Assembly (NCBI GenBank): GCA_005878415.1
Contig: VBMM01000037.1
Location: forward strand, 1-5,560
Source of the DNA: Methanobacteriota archaeon
Lineage (GTDB): Archaea > Thermoplasmatota > Thermoplasmata > RBG-16-68-12
Reading direction: 5' to 3'
Length of the DNA: 5,560 nucleotides
Both the position numbers and the translations under genes were made by a program. The notes under the pieces are model-generated. The model did not search any database. It was not told the DNA's origin and worked only from the letters and a program-made list of their open reading frames with translations. Positions 1-4,913 of the stretch are shown here, piece after piece. The number at the start of each line of letters is the position of its first letter. Within the stretch, counting starts at the first letter, position 1.

Positions 1-363
1 CGCTAGGCTCCAGATGGCCCCGGCGAGGAGGAGCAGGCCTGCAAACAGGCCCGTCTGCGTCGCCACGAGGACCACCAGCGCCAGACCGGCGATGGCGGCA
101 ACGATGGAGCCATTCTGCACGTTTTGCTTCGCCACGCCGTAGGCAATCAGGCCGATGACCCCGAAGATGACCATATAGGCCATCTCGGGCGTCGCCGGCA
201 CGATCGCGCCTGCGTTTGCCGCGGCGAAGACATAGGTCAGGATGCCCACGAGCAGCGCCACGATCGAACCAAGTACAATGGGCACTTGGTACGTCGGGGT
301 GTGCGCGAGTTCGCGCCACGATTGGCCGAACCCGGTGGCTGACCGCGTGCGGGTCGCTTCCAT
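1..363 (-). CDS. Multi-pass membrane protein, C-terminus beyond the window
   Basis: An open frame runs from the ATG at 363 down to the window edge and gives 121 residues with no stop, so the C-terminus is missing. After a polar N-terminus (about residues 1-26) come hydrophobic segments at about 27-49, 61-78, 86-102 and 105-121, separated by short polar turns such as AKQNVQNG. This is the pattern of a small integral membrane protein whose helices are Ala/Gly/Val/Leu rich. The start is well supported: a full-length Shine-Dalgarno AAGGAGGTGA lies 7 nt upstream. I do not recognise the family and see no catalytic or metal-binding motif, so no function is assigned. The gene is on the same strand as the DUF4331 unit but 244 bp downstream of it, so it probably has its own promoter. 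Confidence 0.75.
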   Translation of the reverse strand, partial: MEATRTRSATGFGQSWRELAHTPTYQVPIVLGSIVALLVGILTYVFAAANAGAIVPATPEMAYMVIFGVIGLIAYGVAKQNVQNGSIVAAIAGLALVVLVATQTGLFAGLLLLAGAIWSLA

Positions 364-370
364 GGTGCTT

Positions 371-380
371 TCACCTCCTT
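371..380 (-). promoter_or_regulatory. Consensus Shine-Dalgarno site of the left-edge membrane protein
   Basis: Read on the minus strand this is AAGGAGGTGA, a full match to the anti-Shine-Dalgarno end of 16S rRNA, spaced 7 nt from the ATG at 363. It fixes the start codon and implies a leadered transcript. Confidence 0.85.
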
Positions 381-420
381 TGCGCCACCCCATCCATAGC
401 GGGTCTTAGCGGTATTGGGA

Positions 421-430
421 CAATTTTCGA
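421..430 (-). promoter_or_regulatory. Possible TATA box for the left-edge membrane protein
   Basis: The minus strand reads TCGAAAATTG in an otherwise GC-rich region. Transcription starting about 25 bp downstream would begin near 400 and give a leader of roughly 37 nt that includes the Shine-Dalgarno site. The match to an archaeal TATA box is weak. Confidence 0.3.
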
Positions 431-434
431 ACTG

Positions 435-472
435 AGGGTCCAGGGACTTAAGCGTGACGTGGCGCGGACCCT
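435..472. repeat. Inverted repeat AGGGTCC / GGACCCT in the 364-607 gap
   Basis: Seven-base arms at 435-441 and 466-472 are perfectly complementary around a 24-nt loop. The element lies downstream of the DUF4331 stop and upstream of the next minus-strand gene, so it could form a hairpin between the two units. No T-run follows, and the long loop makes a terminator uncertain. Confidence 0.3.
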
Positions 473-520
473 GACAATCGCTTGAAGAGGCCCCGCTCGT
501 GCCGGTAGCTTGATGCGGCC

Positions 521-530
521 CCTTATAAGG
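521..530. promoter_or_regulatory. Palindromic TATA-like element CCTTATAAGG
   Basis: This is a perfect 10-bp palindrome whose core, TTATAA, resembles an archaeal TATA box in either direction. It lies in the gene-free stretch 364-607. No convincing gene starts about 25 bp away on either strand. It could be a distal promoter for the left-edge membrane gene or for an unrecognised small RNA, or it could be chance. Confidence 0.3.
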
Positions 531-607
531 AGGCATTCTGGGGCATTGCGGTACGGAAGATGGGAATCCCGGGCGGCGACCGGCTCTGGATCGCCCGCCC
601 GACGTTC

Positions 608-2032
608 TCAATCGTGGGAATGCTCGTAGCCCTCGTACGGCGTCGCGAGGTACGGGAAGCTCGTGAGGAACGGGAGGTCCTCCTTCGTGCCGTCCGTCAG
701 CAGGCCGGCGGCGCCGTCTGGGACGAAGCCTGGGACGACGAGCGGGTATGTCACGCCCGCGATCGCCCGCAATTCCACCGCGGTGATGTTGTCGAACACC
801 CGCCGACCGTTCGGGAAGCCGTCCGCATCCCCGCCGAGCAAACCGAACCGCTTCGCACTCGAGCCGTCCGGATTGATGTCCCCCGGCGCATAGCTCGGCG
901 CGATCGCGACGTTCAGCCGCAACTCGTCGGCGAGGGTCGGGCCGTTCGTGTTCGCGAACCCCGGGATGATCCCGGGCGGGATCCCCGTCAGGAGGATCGC
1001 CACGAGGTCGCCCCGCGACGCGCCGCTCGCAGTCAAGCCCGCAAGGTTCGGGAAGACGCCCGGATAGAGCACCGGGAGCAGGCCTTGGAGCTGCGGGTGC
1101 GCGTAGTCGTCGAAGAACTGGGAGTCGCCCGCGGGCGAGGCGCTGTTCCAGAAGTCCTTCTCCCCCAGCTCGATCACGACCTCGTTGATCAGCGGCTCGC
1201 CGAGGCGGGAGACCTGGACCCAAGGGCCCGTCTGCACGGTGCGCCCGTCTTTCTCGCGGACGGTCGCCTTCCGACGGCTCGCGGCGGACCACACGCCGAT
1301 CGTGGACCGTGCGTCCAGCACGTCGCCGGGACCGGGGTTGAATCCGCCCTGCGTCAAGTCCGTCTTCGGCACGCGAATCGCGATGGTGTGGACGTTGAAC
1401 CCTTTCGTGCCGTCCTTCCCGTCCGCCGCGGGCGTGGGGATCAGATGCAGGTTCTGGAACGGACGCAGGGCCCCGAGGTCGAAGATCGATCCGAGGTCGA
1501 CGTAAAACCCTTCGCCGCGCTGCCCCGCGAACACGGTCACCCCGTTCCCGAGGTCCGTCACGGCGGCGCTCGCGAGCGCATCGTAGCCCGGCGTGGAGCG
1601 CGGTCCGATCCGCACGGGCGGCGTGGGGATGTCGGACCCGAGGAGCATCGAGGCCCCGGTCCTCCGGGGCCCGAGGACCTTCGTGACGGAGTAGAGCTGC
1701 CGCACGTTCCAGTTCGGATCCGTGAGGGACCCGATCGGGCCCGTGTTGTACAGGAAGGTGGCGGGGTTCTGCGTGAGGTTTCGGAAACGGAACTGGTAGG
1801 TGACGTCCTCAACGCCGTCCCCGTTGTTGTCGATGAGGATCTCATACAGGACGTCGTCCCCGAACTGGAAGAAGTTCGGGCCGCCGGCGGGCTCCTCGAG
1901 CGGGATGAAGTTCGAGAGGATCGTGACCTTTGAGGTGTCGACCGGATCGACGAACGCGTAGAGGTCCGTGTTGTCCGCGACGGGATCCTTCGAAATCGTC
2001 GGCGCCTCGCGATGGGACGACACGTCCCTCAC
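608..2032 (-). CDS. DUF4331 family protein without its own signal peptide
   Basis: The 474-residue product has the landmarks of the DUF4331 family: SSHREAP (5-11), DNTDLYAF (20-27), EEPAGGPNF (46-54), an acidic DNNGDGVED stretch (68-76) before TYQFRF, VHTIAIRVP (214-222), GVWSAASRR (246-254), VSRLGEPLINEVVI (274-287), ADELRLN (368-374), GGDADGFPNGRR (400-411) and a C-terminal FPYLATP. Family members are mostly exported proteins of unknown function; the acidic loops suggest cation binding, which is inference. The length matches a complete mature domain, but the chain starts almost at SSHREAP, so the usual leader is missing. The chosen GTG (2032) overlaps the stop of the upstream Tat gene as GTGA, indicating translational coupling. 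A second GTG at 2023 lies 5 nt after AAGGGGTGA and would give M-SSHREAP; it is an equally credible start. The frame also stays open upstream as far as 2464, but that part reads as meaningless Arg/Gly-rich sequence. Confidence 0.93.
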   Translation of the reverse strand: MRDVSSHREAPTISKDPVADNTDLYAFVDPVDTSKVTILSNFIPLEEPAGGPNFFQFGDDVLYEILIDNNGDGVEDVTYQFRFRNLTQNPATFLYNTGPIGSLTDPNWNVRQLYSVTKVLGPRRTGASMLLGSDIPTPPVRIGPRSTPGYDALASAAVTDLGNGVTVFAGQRGEGFYVDLGSIFDLGALRPFQNLHLIPTPAADGKDGTKGFNVHTIAIRVPKTDLTQGGFNPGPGDVLDARSTIGVWSAASRRKATVREKDGRTVQTGPWVQVSRLGEPLINEVVIELGEKDFWNSASPAGDSQFFDDYAHPQLQGLLPVLYPGVFPNLAGLTASGASRGDLVAILLTGIPPGIIPGFANTNGPTLADELRLNVAIAPSYAPGDINPDGSSAKRFGLLGGDADGFPNGRRVFDNITAVELRAIAGVTYPLVVPGFVPDGAAGLLTDGTKEDLPFLTSFPYLATPYEGYEHSHD

Positions 2033-2304
2033 CCCTTCGTGTACGTCGCGAGGCGGGAGACGAGGGCCGAGTCCCTCGCTACGAACTCCTTTGTGCCCCA
2101 CATCACCACGACGGTCCCCGTCGAGGCGTCCTTCACGTATGCCATGAGCGGTGCGCTCGAATCTCCCGCCGGCAGGGCACCCGTCGCATTCTCCGTCACC
2201 TGTAGGATCGTCGGGGCCGCCGCCACCGCCGCCACGGCCGCCGCTCCCACCGCGGTCTTCTTCAGGAAACTCCGTCGAGACATGCCCGCTTCGTCGTCCG
2301 CCAT
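2029..2304 (-). CDS. Small twin-arginine (Tat) signal protein coupled to DUF4331
   Basis: The 91-residue product starts with MADDEAGMSRRSFLKKT, a textbook Tat motif (S-R-R-x-F-L-K, about residues 9-15). An Ala/Val-rich hydrophobic core follows at about 18-32, ending near AAPTILQV. The remaining roughly 55 residues (LMAYVKDAST, VVVMWGTKEF, ARDSALVSRL) look like a small beta-rich domain with a short C-terminal helix, not just a leader. The ATG at 2304 was chosen over an in-frame start at 2370 because GGAGGGG lies 6 nt upstream of it and the Tat n-region begins correctly. Its TGA overlaps the GTG of the DUF4331 gene. The likely role is a Tat-exported subunit or escort of DUF4331, inferred from context. 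I recall similar short Tat proteins in archaea and bacteria but cannot name a characterised family. Confidence 0.85.
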   Translation of the reverse strand: MADDEAGMSRRSFLKKTAVGAAAVAAVAAAPTILQVTENATGALPAGDSSAPLMAYVKDASTGTVVVMWGTKEFVARDSALVSRLATYTKG

Positions 2305-2308
2305 GTTT

Positions 2309-2315
2309 ATCCCCT
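2309..2315 (-). promoter_or_regulatory. Shine-Dalgarno site of the Tat protein gene
   Basis: The minus strand reads GGAGGGG followed by ATAAAC and the ATG at 2304. This site decides the start in favour of 2304 over the upstream in-frame ATG at 2370. Confidence 0.7.
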
Positions 2316-2380
2316 CCGTCCTGGCGGGAGGGGCGGAACCGCTCCCCCCGCGCCCACGTCGCCCGCGCACCGGAGCGGGC

Positions 2381-2390
2381 AGTATTTTGT
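2381..2390 (-). promoter_or_regulatory. Putative TATA box of the Tat-DUF4331 operon
   Basis: The minus strand reads ACAAAATACT, the most A/T-rich stretch between the tRNA and the Tat gene. A start about 25 bp downstream, near 2360, would give a leader of about 56 nt containing the Shine-Dalgarno site. The perfect dyad at 2395-2413 lies immediately upstream, which supports this as a regulated promoter. Confidence 0.5.
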
Positions 2391-2394
2391 CGTG

Positions 2395-2413
2395 TGTAAC
2401 ATCCGCTGTTACA
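2395..2413. promoter_or_regulatory. Perfect inverted repeat TGTAACA-N5-TGTTACA, candidate operator
   Basis: Seven-base arms TGTAACA (2395-2401) and TGTTACA (2407-2413) flank TCCGC. The 19-bp symmetric, A/T-biased site stands out in GC-rich surroundings and has the size of a dimeric regulator's binding site. Its centre is about 19 bp upstream of the putative TATA box of the Tat-DUF4331 operon, next to where TFB would bind. An activator or repressor of that operon is the likely ligand, but its identity is unknown. Confidence 0.5.
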
Positions 2414-2473
2414 ATTCCGGTCTTTCCAGGGCGGAGGCGGGCAGCGTCGACGCAAAGGCCGCACGCCGGTGGA

Positions 2474-2585
2474 TGTCGGGGGCGGGATTTGGACCCGCGA
2501 CCTCCGGATGCCTCAGGAGCGCCGTGGTCGAACGCACGGCGAAACCCTATGAGTCCGACGCTCCCCCAGGCTGAGCCACCCCGAC
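2474..2585 (-). tRNA. tRNA-Met (CAT), elongator type, with intron
   Basis: The minus strand folds into a full cloverleaf of 74 nt after intron removal. It has acceptor stem GTCGGGG/CCCCGAC with discriminator A (2474), D stem GCTC/GAGC around a 9-nt loop, anticodon stem TCGGA/TCCGG (one G-T pair), loop CTCATAA, a 5-nt variable loop AGGTC, and T stem GCGGG/CCCGC. The anticodon CAT is at 2551-2549. CCA is not encoded. The acceptor and D-arm sequence resembles archaeal elongator tRNA-Met; the CAT anticodon alone would also fit tRNA-Ile2, whose C34 is modified, so that alternative remains open. The T loop reads TCCAAAT, with C in place of the near-universal U55. Confidence 0.95.
2510..2547 (-). 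other. tRNA-Met intron, 38 nt, with bulge-helix-bulge splice motif
   Basis: The intron interrupts the anticodon loop between positions 37 and 38, the canonical archaeal site. Exon bases CTCA (2553-2550) pair with intron TGAG as the 4-bp central helix, flanked by 3-nt bulges TAG and GCA. Cleavage between A and G in the first bulge and between C and A in the second restores the loop CTCATAA. The anticodon stem forms the outer helix and intron GG/CC the inner one. Within the intron a 7-bp hairpin CGCCGTG/CACGGCG closes an 8-nt loop. This is the substrate geometry of archaeal tRNA-splicing endonuclease. Confidence 0.93.
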
Positions 2586-2607
2586 GCGCCGCCGAAGACC
2601 CAGCGCG

Positions 2608-2616
2608 GTATAAAGC
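2608..2616 (-). promoter_or_regulatory. TATA box of tRNA-Met
   Basis: The minus strand reads GCTTTATAC, with TTTATA centred about 27 bp upstream of the tRNA 5' end at 2585, the expected archaeal spacing. Read on the plus strand the same bases give TATAAA, so a contribution to the rightward gene at 2684, with a leader of about 45 nt, cannot be excluded. Confidence 0.65.
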
Positions 2617-2654
2617 ATGCGACGCGTGCCGTTCGCGCGAATCTTCCCGACCCC

Positions 2655-2662
2655 ATTAAATA
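2655..2662 (+). promoter_or_regulatory. TATA box of the 338-aa membrane protein gene
   Basis: ATTAAATA is centred about 25 bp upstream of the GTG at 2684, so transcription would start at or within a few bases of the start codon. With no Shine-Dalgarno sequence before 2684, a leaderless transcript is the simplest reading. Confidence 0.6.
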
Positions 2663-2683
2663 CGTCCAAACTCGTCGTTCACC

Positions 2684-3700
2684 GTGGACCGCGACCGACC
2701 GATGCGCGACGCGCGCGCCGTGGAAGATCCGATCACCGCGATCTTCGACCTCGCGGAATCCGTGGACCGCGAGACGCCGAAGATCCGCAAGACGCTCCGC
2801 TACGTCCGCTGGTTCGTCTCCCTCTGGCTCCTCCTCGACTTCTTCCTGATCATCGTGCTGTCCGCCATCACCGGCTTCCCTCCGGCGACGTTCCTCCTCT
2901 TCATCCCGATCGTCGCGATCCTCCTGGGGATGCGTCGCATCTCTGGCCGGAATGGCCGGCTCGCGCTGCTGGTCTTCGCGGGGATCTTCGGCGCGTTGCA
3001 AGTCGTCTCGATGGGCGGCCTCCTGTTCCTCGGGATCGTGCTCGTGGCCCTGTTCATTCTCGGGTTTCTCATCCTGGAGCTGATGCAGGACCTGCGCTCG
3101 TTCTTCGACTACTTCGCGTTGCGACATCGCGTCATCCAGCGGGTGCGCCAGGCCGACCCCGTGGTGTACGTACCGGAGGGGAAGGACGCCGTGCAGCGCA
3201 TCCTCACCTACCTGGCGGGTACGAGCGCCGACGTCCGTGGGATCCTGGCGACCCCCGGATCCGTCGCGGTCCCGGCCCTGCTGACCGGGAAGACGGGCCT
3301 CACCTACTCATTCGATGCGTACATCCGCCAGCAGCCCACTCTAGTCTGGCGCGTCCTGAACGTCGGCCTGCCGGGGTTCGCGGTCTTCTTGAAGGCGTTC
3401 GATCACGCCCCGACCCTGCCGGACCTCCAAGCCCTCAAGGCGGCGGTCGAGGACGTGGCCGTCGCGACCCGGATTCCGCCGGCGCGGATCCTCGTCCTCT
3501 GGCGGGCGAAGAAAGACGAGAGCGTCACCCCCGACGTCTACGAGTTCTTGACGAAGGAAGCGGTGCGGGTCCGGATCCGCGGGTCGACGTTCGCGTGCTC
3601 CCTCGAGCTCGCGGTCGAGCGGGCCGACGGCACCTACGACTTCATTCCGCTCGTCGTCGAGTCGGCCGTACCCTCCGGCGGGCGGCCCACCCCGGCCTGA
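2684..3700 (+). CDS. Membrane protein with four predicted helices and a soluble C-terminal half
   Basis: The 338-residue product has a charged N-terminus (1-40). Hydrophobic segments follow at about 43-63, 68-84, 92-110 and 112-133, and then a soluble region of about 200 residues. The soluble half contains SFFDYFALRHRVIQRV (139-154), VVYVPEGKDAVQRIL (160-174) and ARILVLWRAKKDES (267-280), with mixed alpha/beta character. I do not recognise the family and see no nucleotide-binding or catalytic signature. With an even number of helices, both termini probably lie on the same, likely cytoplasmic, side. The GTG at 2684 is preferred because the TATA box at 2655-2662 would place transcription initiation there; the ATG at 2702 is an alternative. 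The tRNA gene upstream is divergent, so the gene seems to be transcribed alone. Confidence 0.82.
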   Translation: MDRDRPMRDARAVEDPITAIFDLAESVDRETPKIRKTLRYVRWFVSLWLLLDFFLIIVLSAITGFPPATFLLFIPIVAILLGMRRISGRNGRLALLVFAGIFGALQVVSMGGLLFLGIVLVALFILGFLILELMQDLRSFFDYFALRHRVIQRVRQADPVVYVPEGKDAVQRILTYLAGTSADVRGILATPGSVAVPALLTGKTGLTYSFDAYIRQQPTLVWRVLNVGLPGFAVFLKAFDHAPTLPDLQALKAAVEDVAVATRIPPARILVLWRAKKDESVTPDVYEFLTKEAVRVRIRGSTFACSLELAVERADGTYDFIPLVVESAVPSGGRPTPA

Positions 3701-3776
3701 GGCCCGGACGCCCGCCGAGGGGCGCTCCACGCCTGCGTGCCCCCGGGACTGTGTTGCAAACGCATCGCCTTGAATC

Positions 3777-3812
3777 AGAGGGGATATTACCGCGCATGAG
3801 AATATCACCTTT
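3777..3812. promoter_or_regulatory. Imperfect 12-bp inverted repeat upstream of the ribbon-helix-helix gene
   Basis: Arms AGAGGGGATATT (3777-3788) and AATATCACCTTT (3801-3812) are complementary at 10 of 12 positions around a 12-nt spacer, with GATATT/AATATC perfect at the centre. The right arm lies 27-38 bp before the ATG at 3839, so it overlaps the position expected for the TATA box. A ribbon-helix-helix protein binding here would block its own promoter, a common mode for that fold. Confidence 0.45.
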
Positions 3813-3838
3813 GAGAATCGAGCGGAGCCGGTCGCCAA

Positions 3839-4498
3839 ATGTCGAAGACGCACGTCGAAGTCGAGAGGTGGACCGCGGAGCGCCTCACGGCCGAGGCCTC
3901 CCGCCGTGGCAAGACGGCGTACGCCCTCGCGAACGAACTCCTGGAGGCCGCCCTCCGCCTGTGCGCCGACGGGGGCAGCCCAGCGGAGATCCTGCCCGCG
4001 TGGAAGACGATGCGGGTGTCGAAGGACGTCGGCGGCATGCCGCTCCTCCCCCGCACGCTCATCGGGAAGATGGTCGACCGACTCTTTGAGACGGACCCGG
4101 ACTGGCTGGGGAAAGAGTGGTTCCAGGCCGGGAGGCAGCTGGGGGACGTCCTCCGGGTGATGTATCCGACGATCGAGGACCTGCAGGTCGGCGCCGAGAG
4201 GCTCCTGCCGCTCGTTGCGGAACGGCTCATCGACGTCCGGCGGGCAGGCGACGAAAAGGGCCGCTCGAGGATCCGCATCCGCGTGGAGACGGACCTGACG
4301 CCCGCGACGTCCGCGGCCGGGGAGAGGTTCATCACGGGCATGCTGTCCGCCTATCCGTTCCGCCCGACCGAGGTCCACGTCGCGGAGGGGGCCATCGAGA
4401 TCGTCGGCGTGTACGAGGGTCGCCAACCGTCGAAGCCGCACGCCGAACCGGAGGAGGCGGCGGCCGAGCCCCGCGAGAGCGGCGCCCACCATGCCTAG
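3839..4498 (+). CDS. Ribbon-helix-helix DNA-binding protein with an extra C-terminal domain
   Basis: The 219-residue product begins with a compact ribbon-helix-helix pattern: a strand THVEVER (4-10), helix A around 12-22 (TAERLTAEASR), a turn RGKTA, and helix B around 27-41 (AYALANELLEAALRL). Such domains dimerise and insert the paired strands into the DNA major groove. Residues about 85-196 form a second region starting at DPDWLGKEWFQAGRQLGDVL and ending with RFITGMLSAYPFRPTEV and EGAIEIVGVYEG, probably an alpha/beta ligand-binding or dimerisation domain. It faintly recalls V4R-like sensor domains, but I cannot assign it. The tail (197-219) is charged, Pro/Glu/Ala rich and probably disordered. 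Simple ribbon-helix-helix repressors are usually 45-100 residues, so this is a longer two-domain form. The ATG at 3839 starts just before the strand. The stop overlaps that of the converging gene. Confidence 0.83.
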   Translation: MSKTHVEVERWTAERLTAEASRRGKTAYALANELLEAALRLCADGGSPAEILPAWKTMRVSKDVGGMPLLPRTLIGKMVDRLFETDPDWLGKEWFQAGRQLGDVLRVMYPTIEDLQVGAERLLPLVAERLIDVRRAGDEKGRSRIRIRVETDLTPATSAAGERFITGMLSAYPFRPTEVHVAEGAIEIVGVYEGRQPSKPHAEPEEAAAEPRESGAHHA

Positions 4499-4878
4499 TC
4501 GCGAAGCCAGAACGGCGCCTTCGTGAAGCGATAGTGGTCCCGGATCTGCTCGTCGTAGATCTTCCGATAGAATTCGTTGTAGCGGCGGATGTGGAGCACG
4601 CCGTCGCGCGTGATGCGGATGCGGTAGTGTCCGTCGAGGACCTCGACGGTCACGTGCCCTTCCTTCTGCAATCCTTCGATCACGCGGTCCGTCATGAAGT
4701 GGTTCGATTTGATCTCCCGCTTCACCTCCTCCTTCGAGAGGCCCTCCTGCGTCGGCAGCACCGAGTCCAGTTTCGCCTCGAGTCCGTCCTGGTACAGATC
4801 GATCCACATGTCCGCGACGAGCCGATTCAGGACGAAGCATCCGTAGATGACGAGGTCCTTGTACGGCCGGGAGGGCAT
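4495..4878 (-). CDS. Small winged-helix-like protein, hypothetical
   Basis: The 127-residue product has no signal peptide or membrane segment. Residues 5-30 form an amphipathic helix (LVIYGCFVLNRLVADMW). The middle resembles a winged helix: LSKEEVKREIKS (47-58), a candidate recognition helix FMTDRVIEGLQKEG (61-74), and a beta wing VTVEVLDGHYRIRITRDG (76-93). The C-terminus is rich in Tyr, Arg and Phe (YNEFYRKIYDEQIRDHYRF). A transcription regulator is likely from the fold pattern, but the target and family are unknown. The ATG at 4878 has no Shine-Dalgarno sequence; ATTAAG about 32 bp upstream suggests a very short leader or none. The gene converges on the ribbon-helix-helix gene with a shared CTAG and diverges from the peptidase gene. 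Confidence 0.82.
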   Translation of the reverse strand: MPSRPYKDLVIYGCFVLNRLVADMWIDLYQDGLEAKLDSVLPTQEGLSKEEVKREIKSNHFMTDRVIEGLQKEGHVTVEVLDGHYRIRITRDGVLHIRRYNEFYRKIYDEQIRDHYRFTKAPFWLRD

Positions 4879-4907
4879 GGGGCGCCGCGCCGATGCGGGC
4901 GACGCTA

Positions 4908-4913
4908 CTTAAT
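4908..4913 (-). promoter_or_regulatory. TATA-like box of the winged-helix-like gene
   Basis: The minus strand reads ATTAAG, centred about 32 bp before the ATG at 4878. Transcription would begin near 4885, giving a leader of only about 7 nt, consistent with the absence of a Shine-Dalgarno sequence. Confidence 0.5.

Noticed and set aside
237..1292. Minus-strand open frame (351 aa)
   Set aside because: It is a frame-shifted reading of the DUF4331 gene that runs across the intergenic gap and the start of the left-edge membrane gene; composition is Arg/Pro/Gly-rich.
560..1933. Long plus-strand open frame (457 aa)
   Set aside because: It is antisense to the DUF4331 gene. Its composition is Arg/Glu/Val-rich without recognisable motifs, as expected from a shadow frame in high-GC DNA.
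2029..2304. Tat gene and DUF4331 as a single gene broken by a sequencing frameshift
   Set aside because: The Tat protein carries a complete domain after its signal and ends cleanly, the GTGA overlap is a normal coupling arrangement, and a Shine-Dalgarno-like sequence precedes the second GTG. A frameshift cannot be fully excluded without relatives.
2033..2464. Upstream extension of the DUF4331 frame to an ATG at 2464, giving a 618-aa protein
   Set aside because: The added 144 residues are Arg/Gly-rich nonsense lying out of frame over the clearly coding Tat gene, and family landmarks begin only after the GTG at 2032.
2617..4089. Plus-strand open frame (490 aa) over the membrane protein and regulator genes
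   Set aside because: The 338-aa frame shows clean membrane helices and the 219-aa frame a clean ribbon-helix-helix; this frame gives Arg/Pro-rich sequence with neither.
3341..4840. Minus-strand open frame (499 aa)
   Set aside because: It is antisense to two well-supported genes and overlaps the winged-helix-like gene in another frame; low-complexity Arg/Gly/Asp composition.
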